Shown: positions 44,972 to 53,930, counted from the stretch's first letter. The stretch: DNA of 64,000 bases from Spirochaetes bacterium GWF1_51_8 (GCA_001829415.1 MIBE01000003.1:38932-102931); one strand, 5' to 3'. The notes: a model not told the origin generated them from the letters alone. A program made the numbers and translations.

Positions 44972-45127
44972 ATGTGGGAAATTGTCTCGGATATGGTCAC
45001 GCGGATAAAAGAACGGCGTGATATGGTACGTTTCGCGCGGATGAAGATGCCGAAACGTCAGCGGAAAGAACTCGCGGAATTCGACCGCATGCTTCGTATC
45101 GCAAAACTCAGGGAGGCCCAAAGATGA
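44972..45127 (+). CDS. Small basic phage-type protein (51 residues)
   Basis: Read directly: ATG 44972 with AGGAGG at 44961-44966, stop 45125-45127. The protein has 51 residues, is mostly Arg and Lys rich (TRIKERRDMVRFARMKMPKR) and likely helical. The stop overlaps the next start (ATGA at 45124). It is the first gene behind the repressor-controlled promoter. Family unknown. Confidence 0.6.
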   Translation: MWEIVSDMVTRIKERRDMVRFARMKMPKRQRKELAEFDRMLRIAKLREAQR

Positions 45128-45393
45128 CAAGCGATAAGGAAAGGATCCGTTACTACCTCAAAAACCGCGTGCGCGGGTATTACAACCGGAAGACGTACGA
45201 AGAGATATCTTTTGCGCTCCAGATACCGCTGCATACCGTACGGGAATATGTCCGCGCGTTACGTGACGAAGGAATGCTGATCGCGTTTTTGAGCGGGCAC
45301 AATATCTGCGTCTCGGAGAAGTTCGACGAAAACACCCGCGCGCGTGTCGACGGCACTCTCAGGCGGCTGGGGACATGGCTCAGGAGCGCCTGA
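45124..45393 (+). CDS. Winged-helix-like small phage protein
   Basis: An 89-residue protein starting by ATGA overlap with the previous gene. RKTYEEISFALQIPLHTVRE followed by YVRALRDEG looks like a winged-HTH with a recognition helix. It could regulate early genes of the block; no specific family recognised. Confidence 0.65.
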   Translation: MTSDKERIRYYLKNRVRGYYNRKTYEEISFALQIPLHTVREYVRALRDEGMLIAFLSGHNICVSEKFDENTRARVDGTLRRLGTWLRSA

Positions 45394-45416
45394 ACATAAC
45401 GGACAAGGAGGAAGTT

Positions 45417-46298
45417 ATGACAATGGCTGATGTCCAGGCAGTACAGGGAGGGGAAGCTGTAGCCGGGACACTCGACACCAAGAAGCGCGCGCGGAAACAG
45501 TCCGCGGGCTTCCTCGACGATATCGACGGCGCGAAGAGTTTTATCCAGGCGCGCAAGGACCTGCTTGCCGCGATTACCGATCCGAAGTCCGATATCGTGA
45601 ACTACGGCAAGGAAGCGTTCAAGCGCAAGAGCTTCTGGAGGAAACTCGCCCTGATCGCCGGTGTGTCGATCGAGAAACGGGAAGAATGGAAGGAAAAGGA
45701 CGAACGCGGCGGGGCGACCTATTTCGTGACCGTGCGCGCGAGTCTTCCCGACGGCCATTTCATGGACGGCACCGGGGCGTGCTCGCAGTTCGAGCCGAGG
45801 CATAACGGGCGCGGCAAGGACGTCACCCCGCATTACCTCCGCGCCACGGCCGAGACCCGCGCGAAGAACCGCGCCCTCTCCGACCTTCTCGCCTTCGGCG
45901 AGGTGTCGGCCGAGGAACTCGATATCCTCCCGCCCGACGAAACCGCGCCCGGCGCGGCACGTCCCGTGAGGACGGCTTCACCCGACGAGCAGTCCGGGCT
46001 GGCGATGATCGAAGCCCTGCGCACGGTTCTGCCCGGTTCGGCGGAAAAGATGCTCGCGGACAATCTCCCCCGCAAGCGCCGCCCGCCGGATATCGAGAAC
46101 ACGATCCGCAACGTTATTATCCACGAACTGCGGGAGATACACGAGCAGGGCTATTTTTCCCTCGACGACGCGAGGACGATGGCGTACCAGAAGTTCCGCA
46201 ACGGGGTACTGGAGCGCATGACTTACCAGCAGGCGATCGAACTCCTCGCTATGGTGCAGGAACGGATCAGCAAGAACGCGCCGGAGCGTTCTGCCTGA
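45417..46298 (+). CDS. Phage protein resembling single-strand annealing/recombination factors
   Basis: A 293-residue protein from ATG 45417, chosen for the AAGGAGG at 45406-45412; an in-frame start at 45375 overlaps the previous gene. FVTVRASLPDGHFMDGTG and YLRATAETRAKNRALSDLLAF with GEVSAEEL match the central region of phage Rad52/RecT-like recombination proteins, where the AxTRAxxRALxxxLxxG motif recurs. The C-terminal half is helical. The recombination role is inferred from motif and phage context. Confidence 0.5.
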   Translation: MTMADVQAVQGGEAVAGTLDTKKRARKQSAGFLDDIDGAKSFIQARKDLLAAITDPKSDIVNYGKEAFKRKSFWRKLALIAGVSIEKREEWKEKDERGGATYFVTVRASLPDGHFMDGTGACSQFEPRHNGRGKDVTPHYLRATAETRAKNRALSDLLAFGEVSAEELDILPPDETAPGAARPVRTASPDEQSGLAMIEALRTVLPGSAEKMLADNLPRKRRPPDIENTIRNVIIHELREIHEQGYFSLDDARTMAYQKFRNGVLERMTYQQAIELLAMVQERISKNAPERSA

Positions 46299-46309
46299 AG
46301 CTCTGCCGA

Positions 46310-46507
46310 GTGGTTTACAGTGACGGCCATATCGTAGAGACGGAAACGGACGAACCGGGGTTCGAGAGGCTTTCGCGCGATAAGGCCGTGACGGAGATCG
46401 GGGAAATTTGGGATACCGGGGACAGATATCCGGGATGGGAAGACGACGCTTATTTCGATGAGAACGAAGAGGAAATTATGTGGAGGTTTCGGAATGAAAT
46501 GGATTGA
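46310..46507 (+). CDS. Possible small acidic phage protein
   Basis: A 65-residue acidic open frame starting GTG 46310 with no clear ribosome site and overlapping the next gene by 14 bases (it ends with RFRNEMD while the next gene starts at 46494). It fills the only gap in a tight gene run, which favours it, but the evidence is thin. Confidence 0.35.
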   Translation: MVYSDGHIVETETDEPGFERLSRDKAVTEIGEIWDTGDRYPGWEDDAYFDENEEEIMWRFRNEMD

Positions 46508-46997
46508 TCTGCCTGTGGTGCGTTTCGCGAAAAAGTACGACCTGGTTCCGAAAAGCGTCAAAGTGTTCGTTAGGGAAACCTTCGGGAAAACTGTCGAAGA
46601 TAACTATGTGCGGCTTTCTCATACCGAGTACCGCGCGCTCCGCGATTACTTCTCCGAGGACGGCGAGATGGTCGCATATGTCTTCTACAATCCCGGGCGC
46701 GACCGCGAGCGCGTTTTCAAGAACGTCATCAAGCTCGTGCGCCTTTCCCCCCAGAGGTATCGCTACGAATGGTACCGTTATATGATCACGAACAGGACTT
46801 TGACGCGGATCAAGCTCTGCGAGATCGATGTGAGCGTGCTCGAACGGCAGAGGGTCTGGCGCAGTCCGATCGACCGCACCGTCCTTGTGCTGAACGAGGA
46901 CGCGCAGTTCGAGGCGATGTTCCGCCTCTCGGACCGTCATCCCGCCGCGCTTTCGGACGAAGAGCCGGTGCACACCGTGCCGGCGGGGTGTGCATGA
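46494..46997 (+). CDS. Phage protein of unknown function
   Basis: A 167-residue protein from ATG 46494 with GGAGG at 46482-46486; an upstream in-frame ATG at 46458 is less likely. It begins KWIDLPVVRFAKKYDLVPKS and is basic in the first half. No family is recognised. The stop overlaps the next start by the ATGA pattern at 46994. Confidence 0.6.
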   Translation: MKWIDLPVVRFAKKYDLVPKSVKVFVRETFGKTVEDNYVRLSHTEYRALRDYFSEDGEMVAYVFYNPGRDRERVFKNVIKLVRLSPQRYRYEWYRYMITNRTLTRIKLCEIDVSVLERQRVWRSPIDRTVLVLNEDAQFEAMFRLSDRHPAALSDEEPVHTVPAGCA

Positions 46998-47218
46998 ACG
47001 ATTTCGAGCGGGCCGAGTTCTTCGTCTGCCTCGAAACCGAGTTTCCGTCCCCATTGTTCGAACTGCTGAAATTCCGTTATATCGAGCGTTACTCTATCTG
47101 GGAAACCTGCGAAGCGCTCGGGCTCAAGAGTGTGAGGCAGTTCTACAACTTAGACCGCAGGATCGACCGGAAACGCCTGCGCCGTTTGCTCGATTCTTGT
47201 ATAAACAGGGAGGTTTGA
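46994..47218 (+). CDS. HTH protein of sigma-region-4 type, small
   Basis: A 74-residue protein starting in the ATGA overlap. LLKFRYIERYSIWETCEALG followed by LKSVRQFYNLDRRID has the spacing of a sigma-70 region 4 or ArpU-like helix-turn-helix, seen in phage late-gene activators. It ends CINREV and its stop touches the next start (TGATG). Confidence 0.55.
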   Translation: MNDFERAEFFVCLETEFPSPLFELLKFRYIERYSIWETCEALGLKSVRQFYNLDRRIDRKRLRRLLDSCINREV

Positions 47219-47469
47219 TGATCAGGGATGAGAACAGGGATTTTCTCGAAAATTTCGAAGGTCTGGTGCGGTTGTGCGGCGGCGATGCCGATAAGGCCGA
47301 GGCCGTCCGCGCTATCCTCAACCGTTCCTACCGGAACGAACGCCACCAGATGTGGAAACACAGCCATTACGCCGCCGTCTGGATAGGCGGCGAACTTGTC
47401 TATCTCAAGCACCGCCTGAAAGGGCGTCCCCAGCGCGAGCCCGAGGGAGTCGGTGTTGAAAACGAATGA
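47218..47469 (+). CDS. Small phage protein
   Basis: An 83-residue protein from ATG 47218, which overlaps the previous stop and has AGGGAGG ahead. It contains NRSYRNERHQMWKHSHYAAV and ends VENE. No family recognised. It overlaps the terminase small subunit gene by 17 bases. Confidence 0.55.
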   Translation: MIRDENRDFLENFEGLVRLCGGDADKAEAVRAILNRSYRNERHQMWKHSHYAAVWIGGELVYLKHRLKGRPQREPEGVGVENE

Positions 47470-47905
47470 ACCCCTCTACGACCGCGCGATCCATCCGTAT
47501 CTCGCGATGTGGCTTGTGAAGAAGGGGAAAACTCCGGGGGATATCGCGAACGAGCTCGGGATCGCCCCGTCGACACTGAACCGTTGGCGGCGCGCGTATC
47601 CCGAGTTCGAGCAGTCGCTCGGTGGCGGCGCGGAACTCTTCGACACGATAGTCGAGGCGTCGCTTCTCAAGCGCGCGTGCGGCTATTCCTACGACGAGGT
47701 CACTTACGAATGGACTAAAGAAGGGGACGGCGATTTCGAGATGACGCCCGTGAAAAGCGTCCGCAAGCATGTCCAGCCGGAACTTTCCGCGATCCTCGCG
47801 TGGCTGAAAAACCGTAAGCCGAAGGTCTGGGGAGACTCACGGGACAATAACGACGACCGGATCGCCTATTTCCTCGAAGGGCTCAGGGAGCCGGATGAGG
47901 ATTAA
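47453..47905 (+). CDS. Terminase small subunit-like protein
   Basis: A 150-residue protein starting GTG 47453. PGDIANELGIAPSTLNRWRR is a helix-turn-helix used to bind the phage packaging site, and AILAWLKNRKPKVWGDSRD is typical of terminase small subunits. It precedes, and overlaps by 11 bases, the large subunit gene, the usual order. Together they package phage DNA. Confidence 0.75.
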   Translation: MLKTNEPLYDRAIHPYLAMWLVKKGKTPGDIANELGIAPSTLNRWRRAYPEFEQSLGGGAELFDTIVEASLLKRACGYSYDEVTYEWTKEGDGDFEMTPVKSVRKHVQPELSAILAWLKNRKPKVWGDSRDNNDDRIAYFLEGLREPDED

Positions 47906-49178
47906 TCTCCGGGGGAAACTCACCCCGCGCCAGCTCGAAGTCATCAAGTTCTATCTCGATAACGAGCCGCGCCAGCTCATCCTCGAAGGCGCGGTGCGGA
48001 GCGGGAAAACCACGGTCAATAACCTGCTCTGGGTCGACCATGTCGCGAAATTCCGCGGCCGGAAAAAGAAATTTATCATCACCGGAAACACGCTCGGCTC
48101 GGTCAAACGGAACGTACTGGACGACCTCTCGGGCTTGTTCGGGTTTGACACGTCGCTCGACTCGCGCAACGAGTTCGATATGTTCGGCAACCGCGTCATC
48201 TGTTTCGGGGGCGGGGAGTCCGACGCCGCCCGCAGTCTCAAGGGATTTACCGCGCACGGATGGTACGCCAACGAGGTCACCGAACAGCATCCCGAGACGA
48301 TCCGGCAGGCGTTCGCTCGCTGTTCCGGCCACGGCGCGAAAATCTTCTGGGACTCCAACCCCGATAAACCCGACCATCCGGTGAAAACGGGTTATATCGA
48401 CAGGAACGGGGTGCACCTGTCCAACGGACGTATCGCGATCTCGTCATGGCATTTCGCCCTCGAGGACAATACCTTCCTCGACCCAGAGTATCTCGATTCG
48501 CTCAAGCTGTCGATCCCGAAGGGGAGCGTGTGGTACAAACGAAATATCGAAGGGGCATGGGTCGCGGCGGGGCATGTGATCTACTCGCATTACCGCGAGG
48601 AAGAACGTCCGGCGGGCGAACTTTCGGCGGTGTTCGACGAGATGATCGCGGGGGTGGATTTCGGGCGCGGGGGGCAGTCGCCCTTCGCGTTCGTCCTGAT
48701 CGGGCGAAGGGAAAACTCCTACCATATTGTCGCGGAGGCATATCGCGCGGGATGTCTCAATACGGAGTTTATCGCGCTTGCGGGCGGCGTTCTCGAACGG
48801 ATCGAGCCGGGGCTGAAGAACCGGGTTGTCGTCTACGGCGACTCCGCCGATCCGGATAAAATCCGCGAGTGGCGCGACGCGGGTTTCCTTATCTCCGGCG
48901 CGGACAAGTCGCCGTACTCGGTGCGCGCGGGGATCGAACGGGTGATGTCGGTCGATCTCGCTATCGATCCGTCGTGCCGCGAGACCCTGCGCGAGATCCG
49001 CAACTACGAATGGGAGCTGGATAACAGCGAGCAGGTCATGGACGCACCGGTGAAGTACAACGATCACCTGATGGACGCGCTCCGTTACGCGGTCTATTCG
49101 CATACCCGGCTCTATAAACGGAACTATCCCGCCGAACGGAAAGCCCCGGCGATTTTCATCGAGAAACGGCAGAGGTGA
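47895..49178 (+). CDS. terL: Phage terminase large subunit
   Basis: A 427-residue protein with the ATPase half (LEGAVRSGKTT at 30-40 with K38, then GWYANEVTE as Walker B) and the nuclease half (AGVDFGRGG, VVYGDSADPDK, and DHLMDALRYAVYS). This is the motor and nuclease that fills the capsid. Nothing in it is truncated. Instead of a portal gene, the next thing is a terminator and a leftward secreted-protein gene, so the phage morphogenesis genes stop here. Confidence 0.9.
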   Translation: MRINLRGKLTPRQLEVIKFYLDNEPRQLILEGAVRSGKTTVNNLLWVDHVAKFRGRKKKFIITGNTLGSVKRNVLDDLSGLFGFDTSLDSRNEFDMFGNRVICFGGGESDAARSLKGFTAHGWYANEVTEQHPETIRQAFARCSGHGAKIFWDSNPDKPDHPVKTGYIDRNGVHLSNGRIAISSWHFALEDNTFLDPEYLDSLKLSIPKGSVWYKRNIEGAWVAAGHVIYSHYREEERPAGELSAVFDEMIAGVDFGRGGQSPFAFVLIGRRENSYHIVAEAYRAGCLNTEFIALAGGVLERIEPGLKNRVVVYGDSADPDKIREWRDAGFLISGADKSPYSVRAGIERVMSVDLAIDPSCRETLREIRNYEWELDNSEQVMDAPVKYNDHLMDALRYAVYSHTRLYKRNYPAERKAPAIFIEKRQR

Positions 49179-49183
49179 AAGAA

Positions 49184-49214
49184 AAAGGGGTTGTCTCAAA
49201 CGGCAACCCCTTTT
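49184..49214. terminator. Terminator at the end of the prophage-like block
   Basis: GGGGTTG (49188-49194) pairs with CAACCCC (49204-49210) over a nine-base loop, flanked by A and T runs; it can serve both the terminase and the convergent secreted-protein gene. Confidence 0.8.
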
Positions 49215-49234
49215 CGAAATCGGTAAATTGGTTT

Positions 49235-49795
49235 TTATTTCAGCAGTTTTATCGTGCCCAGCACATTCTCTTTAAAATCTTCGATCATCAAGTCATAGTT
49301 TTCGGGATTGGACGAGAAAAAGATCAAATATGCGCCTTTCTTGGTCTTGAAGATGCCGAAGTAGGTACGCTGGGGACCTTCGGCCTGGTAATCGTAGTTA
49401 AACTCGGCGGAACAGACTTCGATCTTGTTCACTTTAGTGCAGGACGATTTCTTGTGAACTTTAATTGTCAGGCTTTCCTTGCCGTACATCTCGTCGAAGC
49501 TCTTGAAGATTTCCTTGCGGAAACCCTTCACGATGTCTTTCTTGATCGCGTCGTATTTTCCCTTCAACGGAACGATATAAAACGTGTAGTAAATACCCTG
49601 TTCTTCATCGGACGGGATGCTAAAGTACATTTCCGAGGATTCATGGAAGGTTTCCTCGTTCAGTTCCCATCCCGGAAAGAGATCGATCGAGAAGCCATAC
49701 TTCTTATTCTGGATCGTCAGCTTATCGGGCTTTCCGGCAAAAACTGAACCCGTCAAAATCAGCAGTCCAATCAGCATGAAAACAACTTTCTTCAT
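49235..49795 (-). CDS. Secreted protein of unknown function
   Basis: A 186-residue protein from ATG 49795 with GGAGG ahead. It has a signal peptide (KKVVFMLIGLLILTGSVFAG), then a beta-rich body (YGFSIDLFPGWELNEETFHE) resembling PsbP/DcrB-like proteins, with one pair of cysteines (C130 and C138 region: SSCTKVNKIEVCSAE). No confident family. It is followed in the same direction by other secreted proteins upstream. Confidence 0.65.
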   Translation of the reverse strand: MKKVVFMLIGLLILTGSVFAGKPDKLTIQNKKYGFSIDLFPGWELNEETFHESSEMYFSIPSDEEQGIYYTFYIVPLKGKYDAIKKDIVKGFRKEIFKSFDEMYGKESLTIKVHKKSSCTKVNKIEVCSAEFNYDYQAEGPQRTYFGIFKTKKGAYLIFFSSNPENYDLMIEDFKENVLGTIKLLK

Positions 49796-49825
49796 ATATT
49801 CCTCCATATAGAATTTGAATTCGAA

Positions 49826-50575
49826 CTATTCGCCCATCGATTCCCAATAACCCGTATTGTTGTTATCCTCGTTGCCGTACATTTCGATATTGCCGCATTG
49901 ATAGAATTGCGCGTAGCTTTTATTATCTTTAATAACGTTATGAATGATTAACAGGGTATCGACCTTGTTAAAATAAAAAGCGTTATAAGAATTGTTATGG
50001 ATAAAACAATCCGAAACCTTGATTTCCCCGCAATCGTAGGCGGTAATCCCGATCGCGCCGGAGCCGTTCAGCTCGCAGCCGGTGACGGTCAGTTTCCGGG
50101 TCCCGGCGGCCGCGATGACCGCACCGTGACATTCGTATTCCGGGAGGGGTTGGATATGCTGGGCGTGCAGATTGGATAGGGTGACCGTTCCGCAATTCTC
50201 GATGGAAAACACATTCTGATAAACATCGTGGAGCAGAATGCTGACCTTGCCTTCGCCGGCGATCACGATATTATCCTTTCCGGCGATCTTGAGGCTATCG
50301 TGTATCTTGTACGTCCCTGCCTTGATCAGGACTTTATCTCCATCTTCCAGCGTGTCAATGACTTTCTGGAGCTTTTCCGGATTTTTCGGGGTGACTACGA
50401 TTATGTGGTTTTCGCCGTGGGAATTTTTATTCTGATCCTCTTTTTTGGAATCGTCCGGCGAGATCACAGTTTTTTTACCTGTGTTTTCCGTAAGCGGATT
50501 GATCTCATTTTTCGCGCCGAGCGTTCCCGGCATAATTACCGCCGCGAATAATACAACCAAGATTACATATTTCAT
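49826..50575 (-). CDS. Secreted right-handed beta-helix protein
   Basis: A 249-residue protein with a signal peptide (MKYVILVVLFAAVIMPGTLG) and parallel beta-helix rungs from about residue 70 (GDKVLIKAGTYKIHDSLKIA, NVFSIENCGTVTLSNLHAQH, SGAIGITAYDCGEIKVSDCF). Such repeats occur in polysaccharide-acting and adhesive proteins; no catalytic residues can be named. It starts upstream of and lies in the same direction as the 49795 gene. Confidence 0.75.
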   Translation of the reverse strand: MKYVILVVLFAAVIMPGTLGAKNEINPLTENTGKKTVISPDDSKKEDQNKNSHGENHIIVVTPKNPEKLQKVIDTLEDGDKVLIKAGTYKIHDSLKIAGKDNIVIAGEGKVSILLHDVYQNVFSIENCGTVTLSNLHAQHIQPLPEYECHGAVIAAAGTRKLTVTGCELNGSGAIGITAYDCGEIKVSDCFIHNNSYNAFYFNKVDTLLIIHNVIKDNKSYAQFYQCGNIEMYGNEDNNNTGYWESMGE

Positions 50576-50596
50576 TGCTTCCTCCTGAAAAAGTTT

Positions 50597-51550
50597 TTAC
50601 GGAAGACAGGACTTATTGATCCCCATGACATATTTTTCAATGACCTTGATCTTCGCGGCGGTCTCCCACCCGAGGAAGCCGTTGAGGTCGGAATAGCCGA
50701 TTTCCTTCATGTAAGCGGACAGCATCGGCTTCGCGGCGGGCAGGTACGACCAGTGCCATTTTTCCTCTTCGTAGCCGTCGGTACGAGTCTCCGGTTTTGG
50801 CGTATAGGGCTGATAATACCCGTATTCGGCGGCGTGCTTGACAAGCCAGTCGTAGACTTTTTTGCCCTGGCCGTCGGCGAAGTAGGAGTTTTCGAGGCTG
50901 TTCAGGTCGATGTCGGTTCCCCAATGGTGACGGGAGGTTCCGGGCATGGAACTGAAAAGCAGGATATACTTGGCGCGTTCGACAGGGTCGGCCACTTCCT
51001 TCGCGAGGTTCTTTCCCGCGACCGTTTTGCCGCCGTTCCATTTGAGTTCCCAGATACCCTTTTGGTCGGCGAACGAACGGAAGGCCGAGACGATGGTGAG
51101 TTCGATCCCGTCCTTTTTCGCGGCGGCGGCCATTTTCACAAACGACGCATACGCATCCGCGCGCATATAGATATCCGTCTTGGATGTGTACTTGGATTCG
51201 ATTTTCATAAATGCGCCGTTCTTCTTGGGGTTTATTTTACCGAGGAGCTCGTCCTTGGAATAGCCGTGAATCACTGCCGGGGTGTTTGTGGACGAGGGAG
51301 TCTGCTGGTTCTGTAGAGAGGGAGGATCCTGCGGGACGGGTTGGGGCTGGGTTTGAGGTATGCTGACCGGGGGCTGGTTTTCCTCGAGGGGGCCGAATGC
51401 CGCGACGCTGATGACGACTATCCCCACAAGCGCCGCCGCGATCAGGAATACCGCCGTGCCCTTTCGTCCCTCGGAAGGCGTTTTTCCTTCGGGCGCGGCC
51501 TGCTTCTTCCCTTCCGACCACGAATAACCGTAAGACTTCTTTATTTTCAT
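50597..51550 (-). CDS. Membrane-anchored D,D-carboxypeptidase-like peptidase (M15)
   Basis: A 317-residue protein with one membrane helix (GTAVFLIAAALVGIVVISVA), a proline-rich linker, then an M15B domain: SRHHWGTDID with H208 and D215 as zinc ligands, and EEEKWHWSY with the catalytic Glu and H266. VanY-type enzymes trim D-Ala from peptidoglycan in the periplasm. It has the right domain length and complete motifs. It precedes the beta-helix gene in the same direction by 21 bases. Confidence 0.88.
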   Translation of the reverse strand: MKIKKSYGYSWSEGKKQAAPEGKTPSEGRKGTAVFLIAAALVGIVVISVAAFGPLEENQPPVSIPQTQPQPVPQDPPSLQNQQTPSSTNTPAVIHGYSKDELLGKINPKKNGAFMKIESKYTSKTDIYMRADAYASFVKMAAAAKKDGIELTIVSAFRSFADQKGIWELKWNGGKTVAGKNLAKEVADPVERAKYILLFSSMPGTSRHHWGTDIDLNSLENSYFADGQGKKVYDWLVKHAAEYGYYQPYTPKPETRTDGYEEEKWHWSYLPAAKPMLSAYMKEIGYSDLNGFLGWETAAKIKVIEKYVMGINKSCLP

Positions 51551-51693
51551 CGAATGACCTTCCTGTATTATTATCCTATGAGTATTCTACACCGGAAGGC
51601 CGAATCTGACAAGTAAAAGAGGAATATCGGATTTTATGATTGGTGCGGATGAGGGGCTTTTAACCCCCTCAGACCCTCAGTATCGACTTGTTC

Positions 51694-51819
51694 CTAGTAA
51701 TATGGTGTTTGTATACTCCGCACGAGGGCCATACCTACACCTATAAATACTTCAGGTTGAGCAGAAAGAATTAACGCTGAAATTAAATTTCCCAAGACTG
51801 ACATAACAAGTTCTTTCAT
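51694..51819 (-). CDS. 41-residue hydrophobic peptide
   Basis: Read directly: ATG at 51819 with AAGGAG ahead on the minus strand, stop at 51694-51696. The 41 residues (KELVMSVLGNLISALILSAQ, then a Gly-rich hydrophobic stretch ending TPYY) look like a single membrane span. It is the only gene-like thing in a 396-base gap between the M15 and adenosine deaminase genes. A membrane peptide such as a small toxin or regulator is possible; short length keeps this tentative. The rest of the gap shows no other signal. Confidence 0.4.
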   Translation of the reverse strand: MKELVMSVLGNLISALILSAQPEVFIGVGMALVRSIQTPYY

Positions 51820-51946
51820 TATTTCCTTCTCCTTAAAAAAAGAGTCGGAGTACGATAATTCAGACAAGTAATAACACGCACTAGGAACTGTAAGCGATCA
51901 ACTTTATCCAAAGTTTAATCAGAAAATAACAATCCGTCAAGCAATA

Positions 51947-53155
51947 TTATTCGATCCCGTACTCCCGCTCCAGCTTCTCGTAATAATTGATTACCCTGCG
52001 GACATACTCGCGCTTCTTCGGGTAAGGCTGATAGTTGAACGAGCGCTTGAAGCCGTAGATAATGATGTTCTTCAGGCGTTTCGGCGTGATATCGAAGTTC
52101 TCGATAGCGAGCTTGACCTCGTTTGTCACCGTGGTATGCGACACCAGACGGTTGTCGGTGCAGAGGGTGACGGAGAGACTGTTGTCGAGCATCTTGCCGA
52201 ACGAGTGGTCTTTCAGCGCTTTAAGCGACGGCGTGGTCTGGAGGTTCGAGGTAAGGCAGACCTCGATCGTGATGCGCCGTTCGGCGACATAATTCGCGAG
52301 GCTTTGGATATAACGCTTCTTGTCTTTGATATCCTTCGAAAAGATCATATTCTCGTCGAACAGGAAGAGCCCATGCCCGATTCGGTCGGCGTGCAGTTTC
52401 GTGATCGCCTGAAAGATCGATTCCGGGCCGTACGCCTCGCCCGCGTGAACAGTCTTCTTGATGAAATGCTTATGGATGATCTCGTAGGACTCGCGGTGAT
52501 TGTCGGCGGGATAGCCGTACTCGCTGCCGGCGATATCGAAACCGACAACCTGAAAGTCGGTGCTCTGACGGAGCCGGACAGTCGCGCGCGCGGCCTCGAG
52601 CGACGCCATCTTGATCTGCTCACGGGGGGCGGAATGCGCGTGCACCTGCACAAGCCGTTTGTAGTACGGCGAGAAGTGCTCGTTGAAGAAACGCATCGCG
52701 CAGATAATCATCCCGTAATCGAACTCGGGTTCGTCGGCGGGAATCTTCGAGTTGATTTCGGTGCGGGCGCGCTTGAAGCCCTTATCCGCCGCGCCGACCA
52801 CCAGTTCGAAGCCCCGCGCGTCGTCCATCAGGAGCTGGGGCGCGAAACGCACCTCGATATAACGCACGCCCTCGGCGAAATTGTCTATCGCGAGCTCGTA
52901 GGAGACACGCTCGATAGCCTCGAGGTCCTGCAGTATCGCGCAGGTGTATCCGAACCCTTTGAGGTACTCGTCGAGGTTCGCGTAGCTCTCTTTGAATACC
53001 AACTCGTTCAGCCCTTCTTCGGTTTTGGACGGCAGTTTGACATTCATATCGCGCGCGAGCTCGATCAGGGTCGGGACACGCATCGAACCGTCGAGATGGA
53101 CATGCACGTCCGTTTTCGGGATCGCCTTCAGGAATCTATCGTCGAATTGGGCCAT
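51947..53155 (-). CDS. add: Adenosine deaminase
   Basis: A 402-residue protein of the ADA/AMP deaminase superfamily. Zinc ligands are in TDVHVHLDGS (H18 and H20), the catalytic region in VHAGEAYGP, and the last zinc Asp in LCTDNRLVSHTTVTNE. It converts adenosine to inosine in purine salvage. The TDNR form (in place of the more common TDDP) is also seen in actinobacterial adenosine deaminases. GGAGG precedes the ATG. It follows the AlkD-like gene in the same direction by 22 bases. Confidence 0.9.
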   Translation of the reverse strand: MAQFDDRFLKAIPKTDVHVHLDGSMRVPTLIELARDMNVKLPSKTEEGLNELVFKESYANLDEYLKGFGYTCAILQDLEAIERVSYELAIDNFAEGVRYIEVRFAPQLLMDDARGFELVVGAADKGFKRARTEINSKIPADEPEFDYGMIICAMRFFNEHFSPYYKRLVQVHAHSAPREQIKMASLEAARATVRLRQSTDFQVVGFDIAGSEYGYPADNHRESYEIIHKHFIKKTVHAGEAYGPESIFQAITKLHADRIGHGLFLFDENMIFSKDIKDKKRYIQSLANYVAERRITIEVCLTSNLQTTPSLKALKDHSFGKMLDNSLSVTLCTDNRLVSHTTVTNEVKLAIENFDITPKRLKNIIIYGFKRSFNYQPYPKKREYVRRVINYYEKLEREYGIE

Positions 53156-53177
53156 CGTGTCCTCCGTTAGTGACTAT

Positions 53178-53897
53178 CTATTTCGCTTTTCTATATCGCT
53201 CTTTCTGTTCTTTCGTCATCTTCTCGGTCGCGTACTGGATCATGATCCTGAGCGCGTAATCCTTGATAGACAGAAGGTAATCCTCCACCGGCGCGGGGAC
53301 TCTTTTCCATGCCTCGCGGAGAAACCAGCCCATCCCTTGTCCGACGACTCTTTCGGCGTCACGGGTGAGCGGGCGGAGAAACTCGAGAAGTTCGACGACA
53401 TTAACGGGGGTGATCGTCTTCCAGAGCGAGACCGGCACCGCCCGGCGTGTCCAACGTGAGTCGGATACCAGCCACGGCGCGAGGTCGCGGTAATCCGCCG
53501 CGCCGCCCCGGATGAACTCCGTCACGATCTCGCCGCACAGGACGTCGCAATGCGCCCAGTTTTTGATGTATTGATCGAGCCATTCGCGGATCAGCGGCAG
53601 TTGGGACTTGTCCCATTCCTTTTTGTAACGAGCGAGCATCCATACGCCGAATCCCGCGAACTCGTACTTGCCGAGCCTGAAGAGTTCGCCTGTGAGAGCG
53701 TAAACATCCTTGATAGCCAGCGCCGACGTCCATTCGGGAAAACGTTCCTCGCGGAAAGCCTCCATCGCTTTCTGATCGATCCCGTACGCGTCGTAACCCT
53801 CGGTGAAGTATCGTGAGTATTTCTCGACCAGCTTCGGGTCGGCGTTTTTTTCACAGAACACGGTGATTTCCCGGACTATGTCGGAGACGTTTATCAT
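53178..53897 (-). CDS. DNA alkylation repair protein, AlkD-like
   Basis: A 239-residue all-helical HEAT-like protein. EWTSALAIKDVYALTGELFR, then NWAHCDVLCGEIV and DSRWTRRAVPVSLW carry the Trp, Asp and Arg pattern of the AlkD active cleft, so it may excise alkylated bases. It reads leftward, shortly ahead of adenosine deaminase. Ribosome site AGGAA. Activity is inferred from the motif. Confidence 0.75.
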   Translation of the reverse strand: MINVSDIVREITVFCEKNADPKLVEKYSRYFTEGYDAYGIDQKAMEAFREERFPEWTSALAIKDVYALTGELFRLGKYEFAGFGVWMLARYKKEWDKSQLPLIREWLDQYIKNWAHCDVLCGEIVTEFIRGGAADYRDLAPWLVSDSRWTRRAVPVSLWKTITPVNVVELLEFLRPLTRDAERVVGQGMGWFLREAWKRVPAPVEDYLLSIKDYALRIMIQYATEKMTKEQKERYRKAK

Positions 53898-53930
53898 GTA
53901 TTTTTTCCTAAAGGTATTTGAGAGTATTAT

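Noticed and set aside
51640..51690. Terminator in the gap after the M15 gene (GAGGGGC...CCCCCTC)
   Set aside because: The stem is short and no T run follows on either strand.
52136..53170. 344-codon open frame opposite adenosine deaminase
   Set aside because: Shadow frame; the minus strand has the zinc and catalytic motifs.
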